Part shown: piece after piece, positions 36,108 through 48,165 of the stretch
Layout of the letters: every line of letters starts with the position of its first letter
How positions within the stretch are numbered: position 1 is the first letter of the stretch
Assembly (NCBI GenBank): GCA_036346375.1
Contig: CM070515.1
Span: forward strand, 7,338,423 to 7,402,422
Length of the DNA: 64,000 nucleotides
From: Guadua angustifolia
Taxonomy: Eukaryota > Streptophyta > Magnoliopsida > Poales > Poaceae
Reading direction: 5' to 3'
Notes under the pieces: model-generated
What the model was told of the DNA's origin: nothing
What the model saw: only the letters and a program-made list of their open reading frames with translations
The model's database searches: none
Program-made: the position numbers and the translations under genes

Positions 36108-38697
36108 TGAAAGGACAGGGAGGTCGCCTAGAGGGGGTGAATAGGCGTTTATAAAATTTAAATCTTAAATCGCAGCGGAATAAGATCGGACTATCCGACT
36201 TGGAATATCGGACTATCCGATATGTATCGAACTATCCGATATGCACAATCGGATTATCCGATCGAGCGAGAACAATCGATTTAACACAATTCAGAGCTAA
36301 ACAAGGCTAAGCAACAAAAGGAGTAGAAGGCTAGCTACTATAATTTCTTCAAGACCAATTTAATCAAAGCAATGAGAAAAGACCAAACCAAAGATTTGAT
36401 GCACGATTGGTTTTCCCGAAGTTCGGATCCTTGAGGGATCCTCGTCTCCGTTGAGGCGGCTCGGTCACACACAAGCCGGGGTCTCTTTCAACCCTCTTCC
36501 TCCGGTGTTGCACAAATGCACTCACGGTTGAGGCTCGGTCACGCTTGAGCCGGGTCTCTCTCAACCCTCTTCCTCCGGTGTTGCACAAATGCACTCACGG
36601 TCTTCACTTCTTTGATTCCTTCCCTTGCGGAGGCGGAATCGGCCTTCACAAACTTCCCACGGCCAACCACACAAAAGCTCCGGTGGCTCGTGGCGACCTC
36701 CTAGCCGTCTAGGAGTCCTCAACCTCCATGAGTAACAAATGCTCACGAAGAACAAGCTTGGAGATGAAATCAAGTGCTCAACAACTCAAATCCACTCAAT
36801 CTAACACCTCACTCAAACTCTTCCCTACCCTTCTCACAAAGGGGATCACTTAGATCTAAGGGTAAAGTGGTGTTTAGGGGGCTCAAGAACAAGAGGAGAA
36901 CACCTCAAAGCAGAGGAGTAACAGCCACTTCGAAATGGAGAGGAGAGGGCTTTAAATAGAGGCTCCAAAAAACTAGCCGTTATGCCCTGGTCAGACCCAC
37001 ATCGGACTATCTGATATTGAACATCGGACTATCCGATGTGTGTAAAATTCCAGATCGACCCCACACGAAATTCAAATTCTCTTGAATAAAAAGCACAGAT
37101 CGGACTTTCCGATATGGAACATCGGACTATCCGATGTGTGAAAAACTCCAGATTTCCAAGGGAACATCGGACTATCCGATGTCAAACATCGGACTATCCG
37201 ATGTTTCACCCATTTTCAAAGATATTTCAGAAATTTTCTAAGTCCTCATCGGACTATCCGACAAATACCGAGAGCAGGCTCGACCAAAACGAGCATAACT
37301 TTTGACTCCGGACTCCTATTTCAGTGATTTTGGACTCTATTGAAAGCTAAGAACAAGGGCTACACAACTAACAAGGTCTCACTACCCAAATCTCAAAGGA
37401 TAAATTCAGATTTCACAAAGAATCCAAGGAGACCTACAATTCTCACTTTCCGACACCACCAACACCACTTTCTCTCTAAGTTTCACAAGGATGAATCACT
37501 TGAGCACTTGATACATCTAAAAGTCATTCGATGGAGCATCCTCTTAATAGTAAGGCAATCCTTAGACTCAAATTAAATCAAAGATAATACAAGTCTAGAG
37601 ATAGTCACTTGCCGTCTTCTTTCTCAATGCCGGTGCATGAGGACCTTCACCAAATGATTGATGACATCTTCGCCTTGTCCAACTTGACTCGATTCACCTC
37701 ATGAGACTCTCATCCTATCAACCTTGACTTGATCATCCTCTCCGACGATCTCCACGCCAAGTCGATCTTGACTTAGTCCTCAACTCTTGGTGACACCGCC
37801 GTCTTGTTGACCTCGGCTAAACGATCATCCTCCAAGATATCTTAGTCATCATACACACACGGGACCTAATTCTTTCCAAATCACTCATGAAAGACATTAG
37901 TCCCAAAAGCTCAATAGATATGAATAAATTGATATTTGTGAGAAATTGATTGCTACAAGTGTTTCATATAACGAAGCACAACATGAATGGAAACACTTGA
38001 CATTATAAATGTTCTCTACTAAGTGCATCATGATGAATATGTAATTGATCTATATGCACTAGAGCGATAATTGCCAATATGATTAAACAATTAAATCATG
38101 GCAAAGGATCACAGTCTTTACTTTAAATGAAGCACGTGAAGAATATACACGAATTGTACATGTGCAACTAATATTTGGAACAAGAGTAAATATGTGATCC
38201 ACATCTAGATTAAACTTCATTAAGAGAAGTGCATGAGAAGATACACAACTAAAACATGTATGCACCAATTCAATTTATAGCAATGTGAAGTTTAACTCTA
38301 GTTAATATATGCATACTAAAAGTAAAGCACATAATGAACTCAAGTGAATATATATGCACAAATAAATATGATATGAACCAATGTGCATATATATAATCAA
38401 CATGCTACTTGGAGTTCACTATGCATTTGCACAAAAGGAATGCAATAACAAATATCGAAGAGATACCAAAATTGCATACCTTATCTTTGCTTAACCATCT
38501 CACTTGATTTTCCTCTAAATAGATGAGACTAATACTCAACTTGGCAATAAACATGTTAGTCTCATCGCAATATAATCATATTAGAGGTTAGTCATTTGTT
38601 AAGCACTAAGTTAAGCATTTACACAATTACATAGATTGTCATTATATACGTTTGTCATTAATCACCAAAATAACATTAGTGCCTAGATGCACTTTCA
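36108..38697 (-). repeat. LTR (5' LTR in element sense) with palindromic repeats
   Basis: 2,590 bp, nearly identical to the other LTR, with the same TCGGACTATCCGA arrays at 36187-36265 and 37000-37262. Small differences include loss of single G or C bases in the Leu/Pro-rich block at 36420-36700. Confidence 0.9.
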
Positions 38698-38799
38698 AGT
38701 GGGCCACAACAACAATACTACCTGTCATTGCAGAATGATATTGTCGCTCGAAGATATAATAGGTCCGGTTAAGTACTACTTATGATGTATGAACTAATT

Positions 38800-40203
38800 T
38801 GTTGGAACTTTTTGTGCTACTGAACTATGCTATGCTAGAATATATGTATGTACTATTTCGGATTTAAATTTTTCGCATTCAAATATAGCCATTCGAATTT
38901 ACTCGTTACAACGTGGTTGTCACAATAAATTTAAAATTTTAAATTCTCGCATTCAAATATATCCTTTTGAATTTACCGGTAAAAAAGGTTGTTGTTATGA
39001 TAGTTATATGGAACATTATTAGAATATAGGAGAGAGAAAATAGAGAGTGTGATATGGAGAGGGAGGAGGTATGGAGAGATATTTTTTGGAGAGTTCTCTA
39101 AATATGGCTTTTTGGAGAATGAGTTTTGGAGAGTGTTATTGGAGATGATCACATGGAGTGTAGCAGCCAATCATCTATCTCGAAGCTTTTTTTAAGAACC
39201 TGACACACTTTTCTTATTCAAATCTGACCTCACACACTTTTTTATTCAGATCTGTCTTTATCGGAATCATTGCTTTTCTGGCCTTTGGTATTTTTTTAAA
39301 ATCTAGCTTCCTCGTAGGCGAGTTTACAAATCTAGCTCTCTACCATGCCCAGAGAGAGCGAAAAGCGGCGAAGCTCGGCCGACCATGAAAGTGTCATGTT
39401 TCACCACTGCAAGGCCACTTCCACGCTCGCTGCTGCGCTCGTTGCTGCGCTCGCCTGCCGAGCTAACTCGCTAGCGCCCGCTGCGCTCCCCTGGTACGAT
39501 AGGGGACACATGTCACCTGCTGCATCTTCTGCGAAAAGAGGGCTAAATTTACAAATTTGCACATAGAGACTAGATTTTCCAAAACAAACGAAGTGACAGG
39601 GGCTAAAAAATCAATGAATTCTCTTTATTCTAGATAAATCTGTAAAAATGGTCTGCTCCTCAACCACAGAAGTTGTAGCTGGTGTCACCTATCGCACTAC
39701 TTAGAGTGGCACCTTAACTAATCACTTAATTAATCATTCTAATCATTTAATCACTTAAATAAGTCACTAATTAGTCATGCATCTGCTATTGAACAAGGCT
39801 TGCTCGGTAGGTCCCTACTAACAAGCTCATGTTACACGATAGGTGACCTGCCAAGCCTAGAGCTGTCACTGCCGAGGTACGGAAGCGTGCAAAGCGACAT
39901 GTGTCACCTATCACACCTTTCACAATCAAGAAGAAGGTTATTTTTATAAATTTATTCGAAAGAGGACTAGATTTGTAAAAGAAAGTGTATGAGGTGATAA
40001 AAAAGCGAAAAAACTCATACATACCATCCTCACTCCTTATGTTTTGAACAACTACAATCCTTATCCATGTCATGTGCTATGGGCGAGATGATCAGTGTAC
40101 CATGATTTATCTCCTTTCATGCATACAGTGAGAATTAATGTTTGCAAGCTTGTGCTGCCAATGGTGACTAGAATGATCGGTGTGGCAACCTTACTCTTAT
40201 TTA
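38800..40203. other. No gene seen; mixed repeat sequence
   Basis: 38960-39170 resembles a MITE of the 'TTGGAGATG' kind. 39330-39610 and 39780-39960 look like decayed transposon sequence. The GC-rich open frame 39345-39566 has no recognisable domain. Confidence 0.4.
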
Positions 40204-40765
40204 TCTATATCTATCAACATAACTTACTATTCTTGGAGAAGTCTACCAAATAGTGACACATGTCGTGTTTGCACTGTATAGCTACAGTTCTGAGTACAAT
40301 AATTTGCTACAGTATGTTTTAAATAACCAAATTATACTTTTTGTATTTTTCCCAAAAAAGATTTCTGCGATTTTTTTAAGAAAATAAAGTTCCTTTTTTA
40401 TGTTTTTAAAGATTTCGTCTCTCCCTCCGTTAAAATTAACAGACCATCCACAGCAGGATTTAAAGTAGTAACTATATTCTTGTAACCATACGGAAGCCAT
40501 GCCTTGCGTTGATATGTGGCGCTTGGCACTGCAGAAACTACAGTGTTGAGCTACAGTGCATCTACAGTTTTTTGTATTTATTTTTAATTTTGTATTTTTT
40601 TTTGGAAAATTTCTCTCTTTTTTGCCTTTTTTTGAAAAATTTCTCTCTGTGTGTGTTCAAGATAAGCTACAATATTTTATTTATTCTATTTCCTTCTCAA
40701 AAAAAATTATCCCTCCTTGTTAAAATTGAGGCATGGCCCCACGGCAACGCGCGGGGCTTTACTAG
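40204..40765 (+). mobile_element. Non-autonomous Helitron (3' end clear, 5' end tentative)
   Basis: The 3' terminus shows the hairpin CCCCACGGCAACGCGCGGGG (40738-40757) followed by CTTTA and the terminal CTAG (40762-40765), then T. This is the classic grass Helitron end. A candidate 5' end is TCTATATCTATCAACAT at 40204 after an A. The inside has repeated GCTACAGT words and no protein domain. Confidence 0.6.
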
Positions 40766-42211
40766 TTAATACAAGGGTTATGTGCTTGTTGCATTGAGAT
40801 TGAGACCAATTAGTGTAGGCAATATAGCTGACGAAGAAATAGTTATATGGAGTACTGTGTTGCTTTGTTGCAGCACTCTTACATGCCTTGAGGACCTAGT
40901 TATTGGGCTAAATTCTATCTAAATATCCGTTTTGGGTTTGGTAAGGAAGGTCATTTTAGTCTAGGCTGCTACTAAACATAGTATGGAACGCATGCATGCA
41001 TGCATGCACAAACTACGAATTCAAGGTAGTACAGAACAGCATATGCACCAAATTTGAATTAATTGCTTATTTATTTCTAATATTATGGAAATGGTTATTA
41101 TTTGAAAATAATTATGAAAAATATTGTCATGTCTTTGCACTTTAAACTTCTAAATTTTATATACATTCTTTCTAAATTTTACATAATTTTCTTATTCCAG
41201 CCTATGAAAATTTAATTTGTACAGGATTTATATCATATACTCTTGTTGGAGTGATGATGGTATTTGTTTAACATATTTTCTATATGTACACTATCCGCAT
41301 ATTTTATCCATTTTCAACTTGAATCCGTCGTATTTCCATCTCATACCCACATCCCGAATACACCGAATTCATATCCATATCTGGTTTTCTCTCTTTTGAC
41401 TCCGAATCCAGATAAAAGAATATGTGTTAAGGTATAGGACAAGTAAAATCCGTCCGTATCCAACACGTTTTCACCCCTACCGAGGGGCTATTTGGAATAC
41501 ATGGATTTCATTAAAATTTTATAGGAATCCCTGCAGGAACAGAGTAAAATTCATAGCTTCCAAACAGGCATGAATGTTTGTGATATTAGTGGACTTAAGC
41601 TACTCCTATAAATGTCACAATTTATAACAATCAGTCAACTGTTAATTTATTTGCCTGGTCCTGCTGAAGCTGGCCAACACCCCATGCTATCCAATTAATC
41701 TTTTGGAATTCCTAGTTGGAGAGCTCTTCAGCCAGTCTTTCGTTAAGAACAATACAATCTAACTAAGCAAGGCCATGTGTATAGCCACAGATGTATCAGT
41801 CGTCATGTCGCAATCTGGTTGTTAATTTGGTAGATAGGCAGGCCAGATAGCGCTGTTCGACGCTTAACTCCCAACAAAACCAGTAGGTGTCAATATTCAG
41901 GTCCATTTAGAAGTCAGGTTTCACCTAATCTTTCCTTTAATTATTTGTCCACTGCCTACAGAAACATTTGGTTGTACCAAAGTGAAAAAGAACAAAAAAT
42001 GTTTGGTTGGCTGCTAGTTGGTAACTTGGTACGGATCCATACCAGACCAACTTACATTCCATACCCCCCCCCCCCCAACCCCACCCCTCTGTTTTCAAAA
42101 CGTTTACAGAGACTTCAATTCAAAGCAAGTAAACAGAAAGATCGTCTCCAAAAGAACAACAAAGAACGTCGATAAAGTGGTAGTACTAATCAGTTACTCC
42201 CTCTTCTCAAG
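40766..42211. other. No gene seen
   Basis: AT-rich intergenic sequence with a GCATGCATGC run near 40988-41006 and a poly-C run at about 42064-42076. 41470-41575 resembles a decayed 'TTTGGAATACATGG' MITE. Confidence 0.4.
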
Positions 42212-42213
42212 TA

Positions 42214-42467
42214 CTCCCTTCGTTTACGGAGCGTATTTTCTCTTAGTACATACACTAAGGATATATTAAAAATGATTAGACTACTTATAATTATTATATC
42301 TAAGCATTATATTCAATACATGCATATAGAGAATATTAAGAAAATCAGGATATTTATTAGGGTGTCAAGGAAACATCACTCTAATTTTTGTATTCGAGCA
42401 AAAATAAACCGTATATTTATGGGCGTGACCATTAAAAAATACTTCTTACAAACTTGGACTGAGAGAG
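42214..42467. mobile_element. Stowaway-like MITE
   Basis: 254 bp starting CTCCCTTCGTTTACGGAG, ending TTGGACTGAGAGAG, flanked by TA (42212-42213 and 42468-42469). Confidence 0.8.
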
Positions 42468-42469
42468 TA

Positions 42470-43771
42470 AGTAGATGTTTAAAATAATGCACTCAGTCAT
42501 TTTTTTACCAAAGTAAAAAAAGGTATTAAGATTTGTCACATTAAAACGATATATTTTTTCATGTGAACTTTTGGCATTAGAAAATGATATTAGCAATGGT
42601 CAGACGTACAGAGATCACACTGATGGTTAAAATTACAACTACAAGAGAATAGGTAGTAGGCAGTAGTTGTGTGGTATAGGCAGAGGGGACTGTCATTAGA
42701 GATATTGAGACAGTAGTGACATGTCAAAGAAATTGTCTTGGTTCTTATTAACTTTTATAGGTGTGTGTATATGTATCATCTTTTCTACTCCAGAGTAGTT
42801 ACTCCCTATGCAGTAACAGCATAGGGTAGTGGGGTAGCCAGATTCAATGAAAATGTTAGAAGTTGGTTGATCATTCCACCTGTTGTGCTGCTACTAGAAC
42901 AGATAACGACCAGCAATCTGTTCCTCTTGATTACATGCTTCCATTGGTCGACCTGTACACATTGAAGGAGCCCGCTGCAAACCTGAACCGATCAGTATAC
43001 CTGTTGGCTCATGCCATATGGATTATTGACGTAGACACTTGAGCTGTTGATTGCATGAAAGGAAAGATAGTCGAGGGACATTCTACCTCATCGCACTATC
43101 TCTCCTTGGTTCATTACTATACTGTGTCCTGGGCAATTGGAATTTGAAACAGGGTTATCTGAATTGGTCACCCCTGATGGGTCCTCAAGTCTAATTAGTC
43201 AGATGATCAGATCCAATGGATGACCCACTAAATCTACATCTGCTGCCCGCTGGTCACCAGAGCTGGTCCCCTAGCCATCTAGATGCTAAATAATTGTGTG
43301 ATTGTCACGTTTTGGACTAGACAAGTTTGTTTGTTTGTTACAGTGTTTAGTGCTTCACTGTACCCATGACAACAGACAAACAACCACTGTCATGTATATC
43401 TATTTTGTAGTAAAGACGCAAAGACACCATAGCGAGCGGAAGGGAACTAGGATCCACCCTTCAGATTGGAAAGTGAGGGTGACAATCTCGACCATCGGAT
43501 CAATTATGAACGACTCAGATCAAGGCAGGCTCACAACCAGTGATATTAACAGGTGCATACATTCAGTAACTGATGCTGGTACACTAGTTGAAGATGTAAT
43601 CGGTTGATCTAAACTCAGTTTAAGAGTTACGGGATTATCCTTCTGGGTAATATGCTCACTGAAATGCGTACTACAAGCCGGGGCAAAAACGTGCCAAACA
43701 ATATAGGAAGTCGAAAGGGTTTTTTTCATTGTTACAAAACATCATATATGTTTATTTTTTAGAAAGAACTG
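42470..43771. other. No gene seen
   Basis: Intergenic sequence. The open frame at 43302-43607 lacks recognisable features. Confidence 0.4.
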
Positions 43772-43778
43772 CCTATAT

Positions 43779-46570
43779 TTTCGATAAAGGAAGCTTTTAT
43801 TAATCTTAATAAATTACATCAAGATGATACAATTATACTAAGAAGACCCCGACCTCTACACGCCTAGGGGTGTAAGCGGTCGGGTTGGGGCGGGTAGTAG
43901 GTCATCCCATACCCTACCCTAATATTTTTCTCCGGTGCGGCACGGACACGGGTAGTAAAAAATCGGGTAGGTGCAGTAACAGGTAGCATTTTCTACGGAC
44001 GGTAGAAATCGGGTTCGGGTAGTGTGCGGACGGTATAATCTGAACAACGGGTACTTCATCGGGTAGTGCACAAAATACCTAGAATCGAAACATGCGATGA
44101 AAACAATCCAACTATCACACTAGTACATCACATAATACAAAGTCCAATACATAAAGTGAAATTCACATACATAGTTCAACACATAGTTGAATTGGAGGAG
44201 AGGAACTTGGGGCAATCCCAAAGGAATAGGAGGTAATGACAATAGTTTTGAACAACGTGAAATCACAAGCATCTGTGGTCTAGAAAACCAGGTCATGTGC
44301 TCCTCTTGTTTAGGTTGATAGCAAGTAGAATATAATTGAGACATTTACCTTGTCAGAATTTTATAAATTTTTTTGTGTGTGATCATGATCTCAAATTTTT
44401 ATGAGAGATTACTAATTTCATCAGTATCATTATATAAAATTTTAAAATTTTGTAACATAGTTTGGATAATTTTTCATTTCGTTCAAATTTGCCGATAAGC
44501 CTTTTAACGAGACAGTAGTACTTGTTCGAATTTTAAAACTTCATGACATTTTATCATCATCTGAAAATTTTATTACAATATTATAGATATGTCAGGACCA
44601 TCCATAAAAATTTCAAAATTTTATAACCACGTTTGTTCTAATTTTTATTCGGTTCAAACTTGCCGGTCAGCGTTTCATCAGGATAGTAGCAATATTTGAA
44701 TTTTTAAAAATTTCTCAGATTTGATAATCACCTGAAAATTTAATTAGAATATATTTGATGTGTCAGGAACCTTCAAAAAAAATTTCAAAATTTTTTGACA
44801 CCGTTTGATCTATTTTTTGGTCAATGCAATTTCGTCAAAATTTGGGAATTAGTAGTACCCGCTAGGTACCCGAATTGTGAAAATTATCCGGCACCGTGCC
44901 CGACCTGCACCCGCGGGTATTACCGATCCGTACCCTACCGAACCGAACCTAACCTACCCGGGTACTACCCGTGCCGTGCCGTGCATCGGGTAGTGTAAAA
45001 TAGTTTTCCATTAAGGTAATTTTGCATCCGGGTACGGGTACGGGTCGGGTATTACCCGACCCATTTACACCCCTATACACAGCTAGGGTGTACACAGCCA
45101 AATACACACACACAAGAAAAGACAAAGGAACCGTCGCTGTAAACTACATCACGCAATATTGTCTTCAAAGCTATCCACCATCATAACAACACTTGGACCG
45201 CGATAAAAACTCTCCAATGACAACGCCTTCAAGAAGGACTCGATATGCACACGCACCGCCATTGCCATGATCCAACCAGTGAAGACCAGACCAAAGGTTT
45301 TCACCTCGGAGAGTAAATCCTTAGACTACAAAACAATGCATTCAACAAGACCATTGCCAGGCACAACCAACTAAGGTCAGACCTAGGAATTTCTCCCCAA
45401 GTCAATCACGGAGATCCCAAAGTTGCAACCACCAAGATTCCGAGCTAGTGCCGCCATACCACTTAATCTTAGCCAATAGCAACGGCCATCTTCTCAAGGC
45501 CAGACAAACAATTTTTAGATGTTCGACTCTATGATGACAGATTCGCGAGCTAGCCAATAGGCACACGATCATCAAGTCCATAGAGTGCATCTAAAAAATG
45601 AGTTGTGTCACCTAAGAAAAGCGAATCCGCGAATCAATGCTAAGATGACATAGGTCAAAAGAAATGTATGAACAACACTAGAAAGAGATGAAGACGCTGA
45701 AGCGAAGAGTAGTCACCGGTGACAACCCAAACTTGCCGACGAGTGACGAAACAACCCACAAGGGCAGGACACCACCAGGACAAAGCGGAAGCACCCAGAC
45801 GACGCCCCCACGGAGGAAAAACGACGCTTCACGCCGCCGTCAGGGTGAGGTGGAGGTGTTGTCGACGACGCTTCAAGGAAGACAAGGCACCCGTGGTCGT
45901 CACCATCGCCGCTCCAATAAAGCCAAGGCGTTAGCCCAAACACCACCAACCTCACCATTGCTCGAAGGAGTCACCATGAGCACCGCGCCAATGAAGCGCA
46001 ACCATCGTAGCTACACCAACAAAGAAGAGCCATGGATAGAGGACGCCCGCCGTCCGACGCCGCTCTGGAACCCTAGAAACATCTAGGGCGCGCAGCAGAA
46101 AGCGACAGGCTCGCGCTAAAGCCGCCGCCGCAACACCTTGCCGCCAACCGATTCCGCCATACAATCTGGCGTCGCGCGCAAGCACGCTGCCATCGCAGAA
46201 GAACCTGTCGGCCTTCATCCGCCCGAGCGAGCCCTCCCCAAACCCGCACAATGGCCCACCTCGCCACAGCCACAGATCCGTGGAGGAGCGAGATCCAGCA
46301 CCGAGCGCGGATCCAACCTTCCCAAGGCAGGAGGCCCGCCCGCAACAACGGCCGCAGGGAGAGGACGAGCCGCAGAGGGAGGGGACGACGGCCACAGAGG
46401 ATGGAGGAAGAACAACTCCCCGCCGCCGCCTTCCTTGCGCCAGCTGAGCCTCTCGCAGACGCCCACGGGCGGCGGGCGAGAAGGAGGGAAGGGCGGCGCG
46501 GTTTCAATCAGAAAACAATCGATCTCCCATGCAAATTAGAGAAGGTACACCGTCGATTTTACATAAGAAA
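43779..46570 (-). mobile_element. LINE-derived non-autonomous element, interrupted by a hAT-like element
   Basis: Read on minus, the sequence begins GC-rich (46560-45700), becomes mixed, and ends at 43779 with CATCTTGATGTAATTTATTA, then TTAATAAAAGCTTCC and TTTATCGAAAA, like the 3' end of grass L1-type elements. Short possible target duplications CCTATAT lie at 43772-43778 and 46571-46577. No reverse transcriptase is present. The 1.2-kb hAT-like element at 43865-45075 splits it. The several open frames in the GC-rich part overlap on both strands and resemble no family. The 5' boundary is uncertain. Confidence 0.45.
43865..45075. mobile_element. hAT-like non-autonomous element
   Basis: 1,211 bp with termini TAGGGGTGTAAGCGG and, in reverse, TAGGGGTGTAAATGG. 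The next inner bases are again GGTCGGGT-rich on both sides. An imperfect 8-bp duplication, TACACGCC (43857-43864) against TACACAGC (45076-45083), fits hAT. The interior contains AT-rich repeats of the 'TGAAAATTTTATTA' type and no transposase. Confidence 0.75.
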
Positions 46571-46577
46571 CCTATAT

Positions 46578-47385
46578 AGCGTCTAACTGTTTTTAGACCC
46601 AAAATCAGTCTAATTTTGAGAGGTGCTTCCACACTTTTCGAGATCCAACACCCTGTGTCTCTTCCCTCTCTCCAATATAAACCATCTCCCACCCTCCCCA
46701 CAGGCCGCTTCTTGCTACCGCACCAGATCAACCTCCACTGCCGCTGCCAACCCCCGCCCCCCGGGGGTCCCCTCCCCTTTCGCTGCCTATCCACCACCTC
46801 CCCCCGCTGCTACTAGATCGGATCCATCGTCAGCACCACCCACTGACTCTGGTCACCACCTTTCTTCTAGCCCTCATCAGACGGGCACCACCACCGCCTA
46901 TTGCCGGTCCTCCACCGCCCCAACATCCCTCCAAATCGAGGTCCTATTGAATCCTAACCCTAATCCAAGGAACCCCCATCCTAACTCACCGCCACCACCG
47001 CTGAAGAAGACAAATCCACTGACCAACACACATATCTCCAAGCACATCACAAGGTCCAGATTTCATGCCATATATTTTTACACTTTCGTTTCTAGAATTG
47101 TCACTCCGTCCTATCTGGGCAAGGACAAATAAACGACATGCTCTAAAAAGCTTTATCAGGCGCCTGCAAACTGTACATAGTACTACCGTACAACATTTTC
47201 AATGACCACGTGCCCAAGGTCCGTGCCAAAATTTGCAGTCGGTAATGGTAAGTATTAAATGTCAGGCTTCTTTTAACATGCAAAATTACCCCCTGAGAAG
47301 GAAAGAAACAGCAATGTTCTACTCCTGACGTGCACAATCTGTCAGTACTCATTTTTCAACGCCTAATCTGAAGCTAATTTGTGTT
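46578..47385. other. No gene recognised; probable NOMO 3' flank
   Basis: 46620-46900 is C/T-rich with Pro-rich open frames and no domain. The part next to 47386 should include the 3'UTR of the NOMO locus. Confidence 0.4.
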
Positions 47386-48165
47386 TCACACTCTCTTTCT
47401 CAGTATTGTCTTCCGTGGCTCCTTTTTGGTCGGCACGGCCCCTGAACCTAGGGAAGTCATTCCTACAGCACTTTGGTACAAGTCCTTTAATCTGTAGTCA
47501 TAAAATTATCATATTAAATAGCTCCTACAATCAAGATTACTTAGTTTTCACAAAGAAGTCTGCCGTCATAGAGCAACAACAAAACCTTGGCATACTGATC
47601 ACCGGTGCAATAACAGAAACTCCAACGACAAGAGGGAAAACTGGAGCTGGGGTCAGTTCCTGTAAGAAATAGAAGCCAACTTAGGAGAATTTTTTAAAAT
47701 AATATTATTTTATTTACAAATTGCGATATTAATACTCAGATTAAAAAATTACAGAAATAATATACCGTCACCAAACCGTTTGGCAAAAATAGTATTTTCA
47801 TCAAACCAATCGACGAACACCGTTTGGCGACCATCCTATTTTCGCCAAACCGTTCGGCGACCATCTATATTCGCCACACCATTTGGCGACCATCCTAAAA
47901 ATTGGTGTTTAATTTTCTTTGTAATGTTAAAACGTATAAAATTTGTAAAATATTAAAAAATTAATATTAAGGCAGATATTCTGTACATTAATTTCATTCA
48001 CAAATTCGTGTTAACCTTGAAGCGTTAACTAATTTTTTTTGTACAACAATTTTTGTAAAATTTGAAAAATATACCATGCGTTGCCTCCCGCACTCCGTCG
48101 TCTGCTATGTCGCCCTCGATGAAAAACTACCCTCTCTAGCCTGTGAAAAATTGAGTGCAACTCAC

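Larger units (their letters stand above)
27458..38697 (-). mobile_element. SIRE-type Copia LTR retrotransposon, gag remains, no recognisable pol
   Basis: 11,240 bp with LTRs 27458-30071 and 36108-38697 and a perfect 5-bp duplication AGTGG (27453-27457 and 38698-38702). The ends are TGAAAG...CTTTCA. The primer site matching initiator tRNA-Met (TGGTATCAGAGC, minus strand) is at 36094-36105 and the polypurine tract AAAAAGGGGGAGAT at 30072-30085, so the element reads on the minus strand. Gag with two zinc knuckles is present but frameshifted (34352-36049). From 30090 to 34300 there is only AT-rich sequence with no integrase, reverse transcriptase or RNase H, so it had to use proteins from another copy. 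The LTRs are near-identical but for small indels, suggesting a fairly recent insertion. Confidence 0.92.
26700..38790 (+). pseudogene. Harbinger ORF1 / NAM-associated (Myb-like) gene remnant, split by a Copia element
   Basis: On + at about 26765 the frame reads TYRRWSSIQEHVKFYACYDR, typical of the trihelix/Myb-like ORF1 protein that partners the PIF/Harbinger transposase. After about 90 bases of presumed intron, 26945-27250 reads ATALYQEEEGRLFAYLHCWN, then KKRKTSSNASPGSSSPASS, then RPTTRKAVKNGY. The charged coiled-coil C-terminus (27273-27457, QERERIAQEKEKIEITKNEF) is interrupted at codon AGT-GGT by the 11.2-kb Copia element. It resumes at 38703 with PQQQYYLSLQNDIVARRYNR and a stop at about 38778. 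An in-frame stop near 26839 and a frame change near 27275 make it a pseudogene even without the insertion. Similar domains are also annotated as 'NAM-associated C-terminal' or 'GST T3-like' in grass genomes. Confidence 0.7.

Noticed and set aside
27458..38697. CRISPR-like array from the repeated TCGGACTATCCGA units
   Set aside because: Spacing is irregular, units sit in LTRs of a plant retrotransposon, and there are no cas genes.
45680..46590. Several 80-147-codon open frames in a GC-rich patch
   Set aside because: Open on both strands simultaneously with Arg/Pro/Ala composition. Best explained by base composition of a LINE-like 5' region.
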